Assembly (NCBI GenBank): GCA_018375265.1
Contig: JAHADO010000053.1
Span: forward strand, 1-7,975
DNA length: 7,975 bases
Direction: 5' to 3'
Source: Campylobacter concisus
GTDB taxonomy: Bacteria > Campylobacterota > Campylobacteria > Campylobacterales > Campylobacteraceae
The notes below the pieces were generated by a model. That model searched no databases, had not been told where the DNA came from, and worked only from the letters and a program-made list of their open reading frames with translations. Both the position numbers and the translations under genes were made by a program. This document shows positions 1 to 5,659 of the stretch, one piece after another; the first letter of the stretch is position 1, and the number at the start of each line of letters is the position of its first letter.

Positions 1-1
1 T

Positions 2-313
2 AATGGTGAGAAATACGCCACCGACTCATCAAGAAGCACGGCAAATTTATTTGCAAAGTATGAATTTAGGGACTTTAGAGTAGGGGCTGGAGCTATGTAT
101 AAGAGTAAAATTTACAAAGACGCAGATAAAATCACACAAAAAGGCTACACTTTGGCTAATTTAATGCTTGGTTATAAATTTGCTAAAAACTTTGACGTGC
201 AGCTAAATATCGACAATCTCTTTAATAAAAAATACTACGAGGGCATCGGCAGAAACATGATGGTTTATGGCGATCCACGCACCTTTAATCTCAGCTTTAA
301 TTACAAGTTTTAG
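2..313 (+). CDS. TonB-dependent siderophore receptor, C-terminal fragment
   Basis: The reading frame is open from the window edge and gives the last 103 residues of an outer-membrane beta-barrel that imports ferric siderophores using TonB energy. Seen: alternating amphipathic strands, then LNIDNLFNKKYYEG, which matches the 'NLfnkkYy' box of the family's penultimate strands. The end GDPRTFNLSFNYKF carries the 'G.PRtf.ls..Ykf' signature of siderophore receptors and the terminal aromatic needed for barrel assembly. The N-terminal signal, plug domain and most strands lie outside the window, so the substrate cannot be named. A strong hairpin terminator begins 16 nt after the stop, so this gene ends its transcription unit. 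Ferric siderophore receptor is more likely than haem or B12 receptor because of the PRTF ending; this is family knowledge, not proof. Confidence 0.88.
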   Translation, partial: NGEKYATDSSRSTANLFAKYEFRDFRVGAGAMYKSKIYKDADKITQKGYTLANLMLGYKFAKNFDVQLNIDNLFNKKYYEGIGRNMMVYGDPRTFNLSFNYKF

Positions 314-328
314 CTAAATTTACTCTAA

Positions 329-367
329 CGCGCCAGCTAAATTTCTAGTTGGCGCTCTTCATTTTTT
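329..367 (+). terminator. Rho-independent terminator of the siderophore receptor gene
   Basis: The arm GCGCCAGCTA (330-339) pairs over all 10 positions, one of them G-T, with TAGTTGGCGC (346-355), leaving a six-base AATTTC loop. One further A-T pair lies outside. A T-rich tail with six consecutive T follows at 362-367. It separates the receptor from the next gene and lies upstream of that gene's own promoter. Confidence 0.85.
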
Positions 368-378
368 GCTCAGGGGTG

Positions 379-384
379 TATAAT
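379..384 (+). promoter_or_regulatory. TATAAT -10 box for the 170-aa membrane protein gene
   Basis: A perfect TATAAT is preceded by TG and sits just after the upstream terminator, 24 nt before the chosen TTG start at 409. Transcription would begin near 390. A T-rich stretch but no clear -35 box lies upstream, as is usual for Campylobacter sigma-70 promoters. Confidence 0.65.
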
Positions 385-408
385 TTCAAAAAAACTAAGG
401 AATTTGCA

Positions 409-921
409 TTGCTTAAAGTAGAAGTGATATATAAATTTTGTCTTGTTTGCGCTCTTGCTTGCGGGATCTGTCTGCTTACATTTACTGGGCTAAATTTCGC
501 CATGGGTGATTATAGTGAGTGGATGATGAGCGCGCACAAATTTGCAGGAGCTTTGATCGTTTGTGCCGTGATCTTGCACCTTTTTAACCGCAGAAGAAAG
601 CTAGTAAAGCTCATAAATGAGATAATCGACGTCACCATGCACCGCAAAAATCCAACTATATGCAATATGGACCGTATCATCGCCTCGCTTGAGCCTTACA
701 CTATCAGTGAAATTTCGCGCATGCTTGGCTTTGACGAGGCCCTGTTTTGCAAGAGTTTGCGCGAAAACGATGTTAAATTTAATAACGCCAGCCAGACTTT
801 GCGCCAGATCGCACGTATGAACGATGAGAAGATATTTTTCGTACTCGTTCTCATCGTCGAAGCCAAATTTGGTAAGAGATTTTGCGGTGCGGTAAGTTGC
901 AATGTTGGAAGAAAATTTTAA
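409..921 (+). CDS. Small membrane protein with HxxxG...H helix and helical tail, DUF4405-like
   Basis: The protein has 170 residues. Helix 1 is at about 8-29 and helix 2 at about 43-59. RRRK at 61-64 marks the cytoplasmic side, so both ends face the cytosol. His43 and His57 lie 14 residues apart with Gly47 between, the spacing of haem-ligating pairs in cytochrome b-type helices and DUF4405-like proteins. The cytosolic tail holds two similar helical motifs: TISEISRMLGF (98-108) and TLRQIARMND (130-139). I chose TTG at 409 because AAGGA (397-401) lies 7 nt upstream. A longer reading from TTG at 349 would start inside the upstream terminator and before the -10 box. The gene follows a siderophore receptor, so a role in iron or haem redox chemistry is possible, but only as inference. 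Its stop overlaps the convergent antiporter gene. Family assignment is tentative. Confidence 0.7.
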   Translation: MLKVEVIYKFCLVCALACGICLLTFTGLNFAMGDYSEWMMSAHKFAGALIVCAVILHLFNRRRKLVKLINEIIDVTMHRKNPTICNMDRIIASLEPYTISEISRMLGFDEALFCKSLRENDVKFNNASQTLRQIARMNDEKIFFVLVLIVEAKFGKRFCGAVSCNVGRKF

Positions 922-2492
922 TGCTCGCTATATGGCTGCCACCTTTGCTCCTCAAGGTCGATGCGATACAAAAAGGTCCTGATGATCTCTTCGTCGATTT
1001 TTGGGTCTTTGTTTAGCTCAAGTAGCGCCTTTCGCTGCTCATTTAGGATCTCAAAATAGGTCTGCCTGACCTCGTCGCTGATCTCGAAATTTTCATTTGA
1101 AAGCTCGAAATTCCAAACTTCTTTGAGTTTCTGAAACAAGAAATTCTCCTCATTGCAAAATTTCTCGCTTTGAAATTTAAGCGAAGCCTCTGCGATCGCC
1201 TTTTTGATCTTGATCCTTGCAAGCTCATTTGGCATATGGTCGTTAAAGTCTGGAAATTTCACACTTTTGATGAGCAGTGGCAAGCTTAAGCCCTGAACTA
1301 CGAGCGTTAGCAAGATCACGACAAAGGTGATAAACAAGATGAGGTCTCTATGCGGAAATGGCTCGCTACCAGCCATAGCGGGGATAGAAAGTGCTGCAGC
1401 CAGCGAGACTACGCCCCTCATGCCAGCCCAGCCGACGATAAACGGCGTCGCTTTGCCTGGATTGCGATCGTCCGCCACGCTGATATAGCGCTTCATAAAC
1501 ATCGTGATATAAACGGCTCCATAAGATGCCAAAAGCCTAATGACGATGAGCACGGCAGTGACCAAAACGCCGTAAGAGACCGCCTCAAATAGCGAGACGC
1601 CGCTACGCTTTAGCCCTGCTAAAATTTCAGGCAGGTCAAGGCCGATCATGGTAAATGCAAAGCCGTTTAGTAAGAAAATAAAGTTGTTCCAAACGGGCAC
1701 AGCGTGGATCATTGTTGCAGCGGTGAGAATTTTATTTCGTTTTGTCGAGAGATAAAGTCCGCCGCAAACCACCGCCAAAACGCCGCTAGCGCCAAGCTCC
1801 TCAGCCAAAATATACATGACATAAGGCGTCGTGATCGTCATGATCGTATCGCTGTTCTCATCGGTTGGCAAGATCCTATGCAAAAAGTAGGCTGCTAATG
1901 CCACTACAAGACCGACCAAAACACCGCCAGCCACCATCCAGACAAAGCTCGCAGCCGCCTTGTACCAGATAAACTGCCCAGTAGTCACCGCCACTGCGGC
2001 AAAGCGAAAGATGATGAGCGATGATGCGTCGTTTAAAAGGCTCTCGCCCTCCAAAATAGCGCTGATCCTGCGCGGTGCTTTGACAAATTTAAGGATAGCT
2101 GCTGTGCTCACCGCATCTGGTGGCGAGACGATGGCGCCAAGCATGAAGCCAAGGGCGAGCGAGAAGCCAGGGATCACTAAATTTGCTATCAAAGCAACTG
2201 CTGCTGCACTTATGAAAACGACGATAAATGCAAAACTTCCTATCACTCGGCGCCATTTATAGAGCTCTTTTAGCGAGTTTGCCCACGCAGCCTCATAAAG
2301 AAGTGGCGGCAAAAATATGATGAAAATAAGCTCGGGATCGATCTTGATACTTGGTAAATTTGGCACAAAGCTAATGGCAAGCCCGCCAAGGACTAATAAC
2401 ACCGGATAGGCGATCTTTAGGCGGTTTGAGACCATCACTAAAGCGATGATGATAGCTAGCAGTGCAAAAAATAGCAGTAAATGTTCGATCAT
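918..2492 (-). CDS. CPA1-family Na+/H+ antiporter
   Basis: This 524-residue inner-membrane antiporter should exchange cytosolic Na+ (or K+) for H+ to control pH and salt. Seen: about 12 hydrophobic segments in residues 1-415. There is a loop SPPDAVS (Asp126). The motif GESLLNDASSLIIF carries the Asn154-Asp155 pair, the ion-binding ND motif of CPA1 proteins. GWAGMRGVVSLAAAL (354-368) holds the conserved Arg359 of the late core helix. A charged cytosolic tail of about 105 residues follows. Length and order fit the bacterial NhaP/YjcE-type group. ATG at 2492 has AAGGA 5 nt upstream. The tRNA-Ser lies about 60 nt upstream on the same strand and no good -10 box is visible between, so readthrough from the tRNA promoter is possible. 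The gene end overlaps the convergent 170-aa gene by 4 nt. The family is secure; ion preference is not readable. Confidence 0.93.
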   Translation of the reverse strand: MIEHLLLFFALLAIIIALVMVSNRLKIAYPVLLVLGGLAISFVPNLPSIKIDPELIFIIFLPPLLYEAAWANSLKELYKWRRVIGSFAFIVVFISAAAVALIANLVIPGFSLALGFMLGAIVSPPDAVSTAAILKFVKAPRRISAILEGESLLNDASSLIIFRFAAVAVTTGQFIWYKAAASFVWMVAGGVLVGLVVALAAYFLHRILPTDENSDTIMTITTPYVMYILAEELGASGVLAVVCGGLYLSTKRNKILTAATMIHAVPVWNNFIFLLNGFAFTMIGLDLPEILAGLKRSGVSLFEAVSYGVLVTAVLIVIRLLASYGAVYITMFMKRYISVADDRNPGKATPFIVGWAGMRGVVSLAAALSIPAMAGSEPFPHRDLILFITFVVILLTLVVQGLSLPLLIKSVKFPDFNDHMPNELARIKIKKAIAEASLKFQSEKFCNEENFLFQKLKEVWNFELSNENFEISDEVRQTYFEILNEQRKALLELNKDPKIDEEIIRTFLYRIDLEEQRWQPYSEH

Positions 2493-2550
2493 TTTTGTCC
2501 TTTAAATTTCTTTTTGTATTAGGGCAATAGAGTAAATTTTGTCAAATTTA

Positions 2551-2638
2551 TGGCGGGTAGAGAGAGATTCGAACTCTCGGTGAGTTGCCCCACACACGCG
2601 TTCCAGGCGTGCTCCTTAAACCGCTCGGACATCTACCC
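2551..2638 (-). tRNA. tRNA-Ser, anticodon GGA, CCA encoded
   Basis: On the minus strand the acceptor stem GGGTAGA pairs with TCTACCC, followed by discriminator G and an encoded CCA (2551-2553). The anticodon stem CACGC/GCGTG holds loop CTGGAAC, giving anticodon GGA (plus-strand 2602-2604), which reads UCC and UCU serine codons. A long variable arm, GTGGG-GCAA-CTCAC, marks it as class II serine. The T arm is GAGAG-TTCGAAT-CTCTC. All stems pair. No integrase or duplicated 3' end is visible next to it. Confidence 0.97.
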
Positions 2639-2650
2639 AAGAAGAAGGTG

Positions 2651-2656
2651 ATTATA
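2651..2656 (-). promoter_or_regulatory. TATAAT -10 box for tRNA-Ser
   Basis: A perfect TATAAT on the minus strand lies 12 nt before the tRNA 5' end, in the 43-nt gap after the acetyltransferase stop. It implies a start only a few bases upstream of the mature tRNA. No clear -35 box is seen. Confidence 0.6.
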
Positions 2657-2681
2657 TCTTCATTTGCTTAATGCTTGGCTT

Positions 2682-3164
2682 TTAGAGCTTTAGCCCCAAG
2701 ATAACGACATCTTTATACTCGCCATCCATCAGGCAAACGCCAGGCAGTTCGCCCCATTTTTCAAAGCCAAATTTCAAAAATAGCCCAAGGCTTGCTTTGT
2801 TTTTGCTAAAGATTAGCGCGATGATGTTTTTTAAATTTAGCCCTCTAGCTTCATTTAAGCTGTGGGCTAAAAGCTGCTTGCCGATGCCCTTTTTAAGGGC
2901 TTTTTTAGCGACATAGATGCTTATCTCTACGCTTATATCGTAAGCGATCTTGGGATTGAAGTCGCTTAGTGAGCAGTAGCCTAAAATTTCATAATTTTCT
3001 TTGTAGATAAAGATAGGGCGCGAGCCGCCGTGGGCGTTAAACCAAGGCTCTCGCTCCTTTGTGCTAACTGGCCGCATATCCGCAGTCGCACTTCTTTCTA
3101 ATATGTAGTCATTATAAATTTGCGTGATCGCTTCAAGGTCGCTTGGCTTTGCTCGCTCGATCAA
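2682..3164 (-). CDS. GNAT acetyltransferase, phosphinothricin/methionine-sulfone type
   Basis: This 160-residue cytosolic enzyme should transfer acetyl from acetyl-CoA to an amino group. It covers the whole length of the Pat/MnaT/YncA group. Seen: the N-terminal IERAKPSDLEAITQIYNDYI typical of this group. The Tyr63 strand (ILGYCSLSDF) precedes motif A, IYVAKKALKKGIGKQLL, with Gly93 and Gly95 in the CoA pyrophosphate loop. SKNKASLGLFLKFGFEKWG is motif B, where the Asn and aromatic residues bind CoA. Known members acetylate L-methionine sulfone, methionine sulfoximine or phosphinothricin; the natural substrate here is unknown. The start is TTG at 3164, with AAGG 6 nt upstream lying inside the end of the M48 gene. 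Only 2 nt separate the two genes, so they are probably co-transcribed and translationally coupled. There is no visible functional link to the protease. Confidence 0.88.
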   Translation of the reverse strand: MIERAKPSDLEAITQIYNDYILERSATADMRPVSTKEREPWFNAHGGSRPIFIYKENYEILGYCSLSDFNPKIAYDISVEISIYVAKKALKKGIGKQLLAHSLNEARGLNLKNIIALIFSKNKASLGLFLKFGFEKWGELPGVCLMDGEYKDVVILGLKL

Positions 3165-3166
3165 GC

Positions 3167-3970
3167 CTAGCCTTTTTTGGCTGCTTGATAGATCGGTTCA
3201 AGCTTTGTTGCGATCTCTTTTAGATCCTTGATCCTGCTCTCGTTTGATGGGTGAGTGCTTAAAATTTCAGGCACTTTGCCACCGCTCATCTTGCTCATCT
3301 TAACCCAAACTTCGACCGCTTCTTTTGGATCGTACCCGGCTCTTGCCATTAGCTCGGTGCCTATGTGATCAGCCTCGGTCTCGTGTGAGCGAGAAAATGG
3401 CAGTGAGATGGTGTATTGGCTGGCTAAATTTAGAGCGCTTGCGCCAAGGTCGCCAAGTCCTGTGGCGGTCGCGACTGCGAAGATGCCGATGTTTTTGAGC
3501 TGGTCGGTACTCGCTTGCTCCCTGCTGTGCTCTCTAAGCGCGTGGGCGATCTCGTGACCCATGACCGCTGCTAGTTGCGCATCTGTCAAATTTAGCTTTT
3601 TAATAATACCGCTATAAACGACGATCCTGCCCCCTGGCATGCACCAAGCATTTAGCGTATCTTCGTTTATGACATTTACTTGCCACTTCCATTTTAGGGC
3701 GTCGTCTCTGAAAACGCCAGTTTGCGCGATCAGCCTTTTTGCGATATCTTGAACCCTTTTTGTGAGGATCGGATCGACATTTAGCTCGCCCTTGCTTCTA
3801 GCAGCTGTGAGCGTCTTGACATAAGCTTGAGCCGAGCTTTGCTCCATCGCTTCAGAAGATACTAGCATGAACTGCTTGCGATCTGCGCCCACAACGCCTG
3901 ACTTTGTGACGCTCGTGCAGCCAGTGATAAGCATGCTAGCTGTTAATAACGTAAGTAAAATTTTTTTCAT
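3167..3970 (-). CDS. M48-family metallopeptidase lipoprotein (LoiP/YcaL-like)
   Basis: This 267-residue zinc protease should act at the periplasmic face of the envelope, probably in quality control of membrane proteins. Seen: a lipoprotein signal with lipobox LITGC, giving a lipidated Cys18. The zinc motif HEIAH has His139, Glu140 (catalytic) and His143. The downstream RSHETEAD carries the likely third ligand Glu197 and the conserved Asp201. The M48 family THPS..SRI box is at 239-246. There are no multiple transmembrane segments, so it is of the LoiP/YcaL type and not HtpX. I chose ATG at 3970 because AAGGA (3976-3980) lies 5 nt before it. The ATG at 3976 overlaps that site and would add only two residues. 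The next gene starts 2 nt after the stop. The family is secure; the substrate is unknown. Confidence 0.93.
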   Translation of the reverse strand: MKKILLTLLTASMLITGCTSVTKSGVVGADRKQFMLVSSEAMEQSSAQAYVKTLTAARSKGELNVDPILTKRVQDIAKRLIAQTGVFRDDALKWKWQVNVINEDTLNAWCMPGGRIVVYSGIIKKLNLTDAQLAAVMGHEIAHALREHSREQASTDQLKNIGIFAVATATGLGDLGASALNLASQYTISLPFSRSHETEADHIGTELMARAGYDPKEAVEVWVKMSKMSGGKVPEILSTHPSNESRIKDLKEIATKLEPIYQAAKKG

Positions 3971-4000
3971 TTTCATCCTTTTTGGATTAAAATTTGGCGT

Positions 4001-4006
4001 ATTATA
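4001..4006 (-). promoter_or_regulatory. TATAAT -10 box for the M48-GNAT operon
   Basis: A perfect TATAAT on the minus strand sits about 30 nt upstream of the ATG at 3970, putting the transcript start near 3995 and giving a leader of about 25 nt that includes the AAGGA. No convincing -35 box is seen. Confidence 0.6.
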
Positions 4007-4085
4007 GCTTGAGTTGGATATGCATTGTTAAACGAGGGGTGAAATTTAAATTTTGCGATTTTAAAAATAGAAAATTACTACTTTT

Positions 4086-4103
4086 GTAAATTTTAAAATT
4101 TAC
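4086..4103. repeat. 18-bp perfect AT-rich palindrome
   Basis: GTAAATTTTAAAATTTAC equals its own reverse complement. Its core AAATTTTAAAATTT recurs at 4365-4378 and 4511-4524, and AAATTTTAAAA at 4266-4276 and 4415-4425. In this spacer the core marks the edges of the structured modules. It could be a repeat boundary or a protein site; nothing in the sequence decides. Confidence 0.6.
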
Positions 4104-4104
4104 C

Positions 4105-4241
4105 AGAGTTTTAGACTGCATGCAGTGCAAAGCACTGAAGCATGCTACCTCTAACGTCGTCGGGGTTAGGGGATTGTTAAGGGGGAAGGGAGCGACTTCG
4201 TAATTAAAGCCTCTACCCCCTTAACAAAGAACTAAAACTTT
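4105..4241. other. Three-hairpin intergenic element closed by an outer stem
   Basis: AGTTTTAG (4107-4114) pairs with CTAAAACT (4232-4239) and encloses three consecutive hairpins. Hairpin A (4118-4145) has outer GCATGC arms and inner AGTGC/GCACT with an AAA loop. Hairpin B pairs CCTCTAAC (4148-4155) with GTTAGGGG (4165-4172), one pair being T-G. Hairpin C pairs TTGTTAAGGGGG (4174-4185) with CCCCCTTAACAA (4216-4227), 12 bp with a 30-nt loop. The core is clearly GC-richer than the AT-rich DNA around it. No convincing reading frame is seen on either strand, and no strand can be assigned. It may be a dispersed non-autonomous repeat, a structured RNA, or the remnant of a mobile element. Base pairing is seen directly; function is unknown. 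Confidence 0.5.
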
Positions 4242-4263
4242 AAATTTATAAAAAATCTATTTT

Positions 4264-4380
4264 GCAAATTTTAAAACTTTCACTCACTTGCAAGAATTGA
4301 CTACTAAAATTTGGCTTCGCTTGTAGCTTAGCTCAAATTTTAGAGCCGAAATTACTCGTTCATGAAATTTTAAAATTTGC
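4264..4380. repeat. Inverted-repeat-ended unit, copy 1 (117 bp)
   Basis: The unit begins with GCAAATTTTAAAA (4264-4276) and ends with its exact reverse complement TTTTAAAATTTGC (4368-4380). Inside, CTAAAATTTG (4304-4313) pairs perfectly with CAAATTTTAG (4334-4343), giving nested inverted repeats. It aligns along its length with the second unit starting 149 bp downstream. Shared blocks are GACTACTAAA, TTTAGAGCCG and CTCGTTCAT. No gene is seen in it. Confidence 0.65.
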
Positions 4381-4412
4381 TTGACATTCACTTGATTTGA
4401 CTAAGTAAATTT

Positions 4413-4526
4413 ACAAATTTTAAAATCTTACTCGCTCGCCTTAGCAGACTACTAAATTTAGGCTGCACTTCGTTTAGCACTAAATTTAGAGCCGTGATAT
4501 GCTCGTTCATAAATTTTAAAATTTGC
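4413..4526. repeat. Inverted-repeat-ended unit, copy 2 (114 bp)
   Basis: The ends are ACAAATTTTAAAA (4413-4425) and TTTTAAAATTTGC (4514-4526), complementary at 12 of 13 positions. The inner arms are CTAAATTTAG at 4452-4461 and again at 4480-4489, which are self-complementary and can pair with each other. GGCT/AGCC (4461-4464, 4490-4493) can also pair. It is about 70% alike to copy 1 by eye, with small indels, so the duplication is old or the unit was inserted twice. A minus-strand open frame of 40 codons crosses it but is not preserved in copy 1. Confidence 0.65.
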
Positions 4527-4581
4527 CCGAATTTGCATCGCATAAAATCAAAATTTAGACGCTATACCCTAAATTTAACCC

Positions 4582-5550
4582 CTACGCTTTATAGTCTATA
4601 TTTCTCTCAAATTCTCTCAAACGCTTATTGACCGACCTTAGCTCCGTTATCGTCGTCCAGTTATCGATAAAGACGCTAAAACTCTCTCTGACCTGTGAGA
4701 AAGCGTTGCTAGCTTGGATCAAAACACCAAGTGTGATGACACCGCTAAATAGGCCATTACCCATGATGATGTAAGGCACGATGACTAAAATTTGCGAAAA
4801 CGAGATGAGCCAAAGGTTGAAGTAGCCATAGTGCAAAAAGAGTTTATAGTAGTTTAGCTTGACCCCTGTAAAAAGCTCTAGCATGACGTTTGGCTGGCAA
4901 AATTTAAGCTTATCATCCTCGCCATAAACTAGCTCTTTTCTAAAGGCCGCCTCCGCTTTTTGGTTGTTATACTCAAGGTGTGGCAGCTTTATGCCCACAA
5001 ACCACGATACGATGAGGCCTCCGACGCTAATTAGTAGTGCGATATAAACTAGCGAGCCCTCGATGTCCTTGATGAAAGGCAGGCTCACGCTTTTGCTTAG
5101 CTCCCAAAGCACTGGTATAAAGGCAATCAGCGTCATAAATGCCTTTAAAACCTGCACGCCAAGGCTCTCCATGATCTTGGCAAAGCGATAAACATCCTCT
5201 TGGATACGCTGCGAGCTGCCCTCGATGTCGTTTTGGCAGTTTCGCCAAAATTTGAGATACTTAAAGGTCATCGCCTCCCTCCAGCGAAAGACCCAGTGGC
5301 TCGCAAAGAACGATATCACCGTGTAGGTCACGACGTATGGCATGGCGATCTTTAAGAAATTTAATATCTCACGCCAAAACTCATCTACATTGTGATCTTT
5401 TGAGTTTTGCATGATGTCGTAGAAATTTTTATACCACTCGTTGATGCGGACGTTTAGGTGCGTTTGATAGACAAGCAGCAAGATGATAAACATCGCTCCG
5501 CCGTAAGCCCAAAGCGCCCATTTTTTGTCTTTGAAAAATGATGAAAACAT
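4582..5550 (-). CDS. SbmA/BacA-like peptide transporter
   Basis: This 322-residue inner-membrane protein belongs to the proton-driven SbmA/BacA family, which imports proline-rich antimicrobial peptides and related compounds. Seen: FFASHWVFRWREAM (81-94). EGSSQRIQEDVYRFA (110-124) matches the family's 'EGa.QRvQEDt.RFa'. GIKLPHLEYNNQKAEAAFRK leads to ELVYGEDD (206-213), a very conserved family segment. The C-terminal FIDNWTTITELRSVNKRLREFE matches SbmA. No ABC ATPase domain is present. It is about 85 residues shorter than E. coli SbmA (406), mainly through a shorter N-terminal region with fewer helices. I chose ATG at 5550 because AAAGG lies 6 nt upstream. An upstream in-frame TTG at 5589 would start before the -10 box at 5576-5581. 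It is divergent from the DUF411 gene. The substrate is not readable. Confidence 0.88.
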   Translation of the reverse strand: MFSSFFKDKKWALWAYGGAMFIILLLVYQTHLNVRINEWYKNFYDIMQNSKDHNVDEFWREILNFLKIAMPYVVTYTVISFFASHWVFRWREAMTFKYLKFWRNCQNDIEGSSQRIQEDVYRFAKIMESLGVQVLKAFMTLIAFIPVLWELSKSVSLPFIKDIEGSLVYIALLISVGGLIVSWFVGIKLPHLEYNNQKAEAAFRKELVYGEDDKLKFCQPNVMLELFTGVKLNYYKLFLHYGYFNLWLISFSQILVIVPYIIMGNGLFSGVITLGVLIQASNAFSQVRESFSVFIDNWTTITELRSVNKRLREFERNIDYKA

Positions 5551-5575
5551 AAAGTGCCTTTTGTAAATTTTGGAA

Positions 5576-5584
5576 ATTATAGCA
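5576..5584 (-). promoter_or_regulatory. Extended -10 box (TGCTATAAT) of the SbmA-like gene
   Basis: The minus strand reads TGCTATAAT, a perfect -10 box with the TG extension. It lies 25 nt before the ATG at 5550 and gives a short leader containing AAAGG. This placement rules against the longer TTG start at 5589. Confidence 0.7.
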
Positions 5585-5659
5585 GGCAAGGTTTAAGCAT
5601 TTATATAAAATTTAAACCCAAACTATATCATTTTGGAAATTTTAACGTAAAGGAAAATG

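Larger units (their letters stand above)
3971..4581. other. Structured spacer without a convincing gene
   Basis: This ~610-bp stretch separates the start of the M48 operon from the end of the SbmA-like gene, both on the minus strand. It holds the M48 promoter, an 18-bp palindrome, a three-hairpin element and two copies of a ~115-bp inverted-repeat unit, each listed separately. No reading frame above about 40 codons looks protein-like. No T-tailed terminator for the SbmA-like gene is evident, although the inverted-repeat units lie where one would be expected. Confidence 0.6.

Noticed and set aside
349..408. N-terminal extension of the 170-aa protein from a TTG at 349
   Set aside because: It would begin inside the receptor's terminator hairpin and upstream of the TATAAT box at 379-384, with no ribosome site.
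1350..2262. Several plus-strand open frames of 64-100 codons opposite the antiporter
   Set aside because: They lie antisense to a well-supported membrane protein gene, have no family resemblance and no ribosome sites; they are shadows of its codon use.
2551..2638. tRNA-Ser as an integration site for a mobile island
   Set aside because: No integrase gene, no repeated tRNA 3' end and no foreign gene block is seen on either side.
4181..4190. G-tract as a phase-variation site
   Set aside because: Only five consecutive G, outside any gene; Campylobacter phase-variable tracts are usually eight or more.
4176..4225. Hairpin C as a simple rho-independent terminator
   Set aside because: The 30-nt loop and absence of a T-tract on either strand do not fit, and no gene ends just before it.
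4264..4526. Repeat units as a CRISPR array
   Set aside because: There are only two copies, they are about 115 bp long, diverged, and have inverted-repeat ends; no short identical repeats with unique spacers and no cas genes.
5551..5589. Longer start of the SbmA-like protein at TTG 5589
   Set aside because: It lies upstream of the extended -10 box; ATG 5550 has AAAGG at correct spacing.
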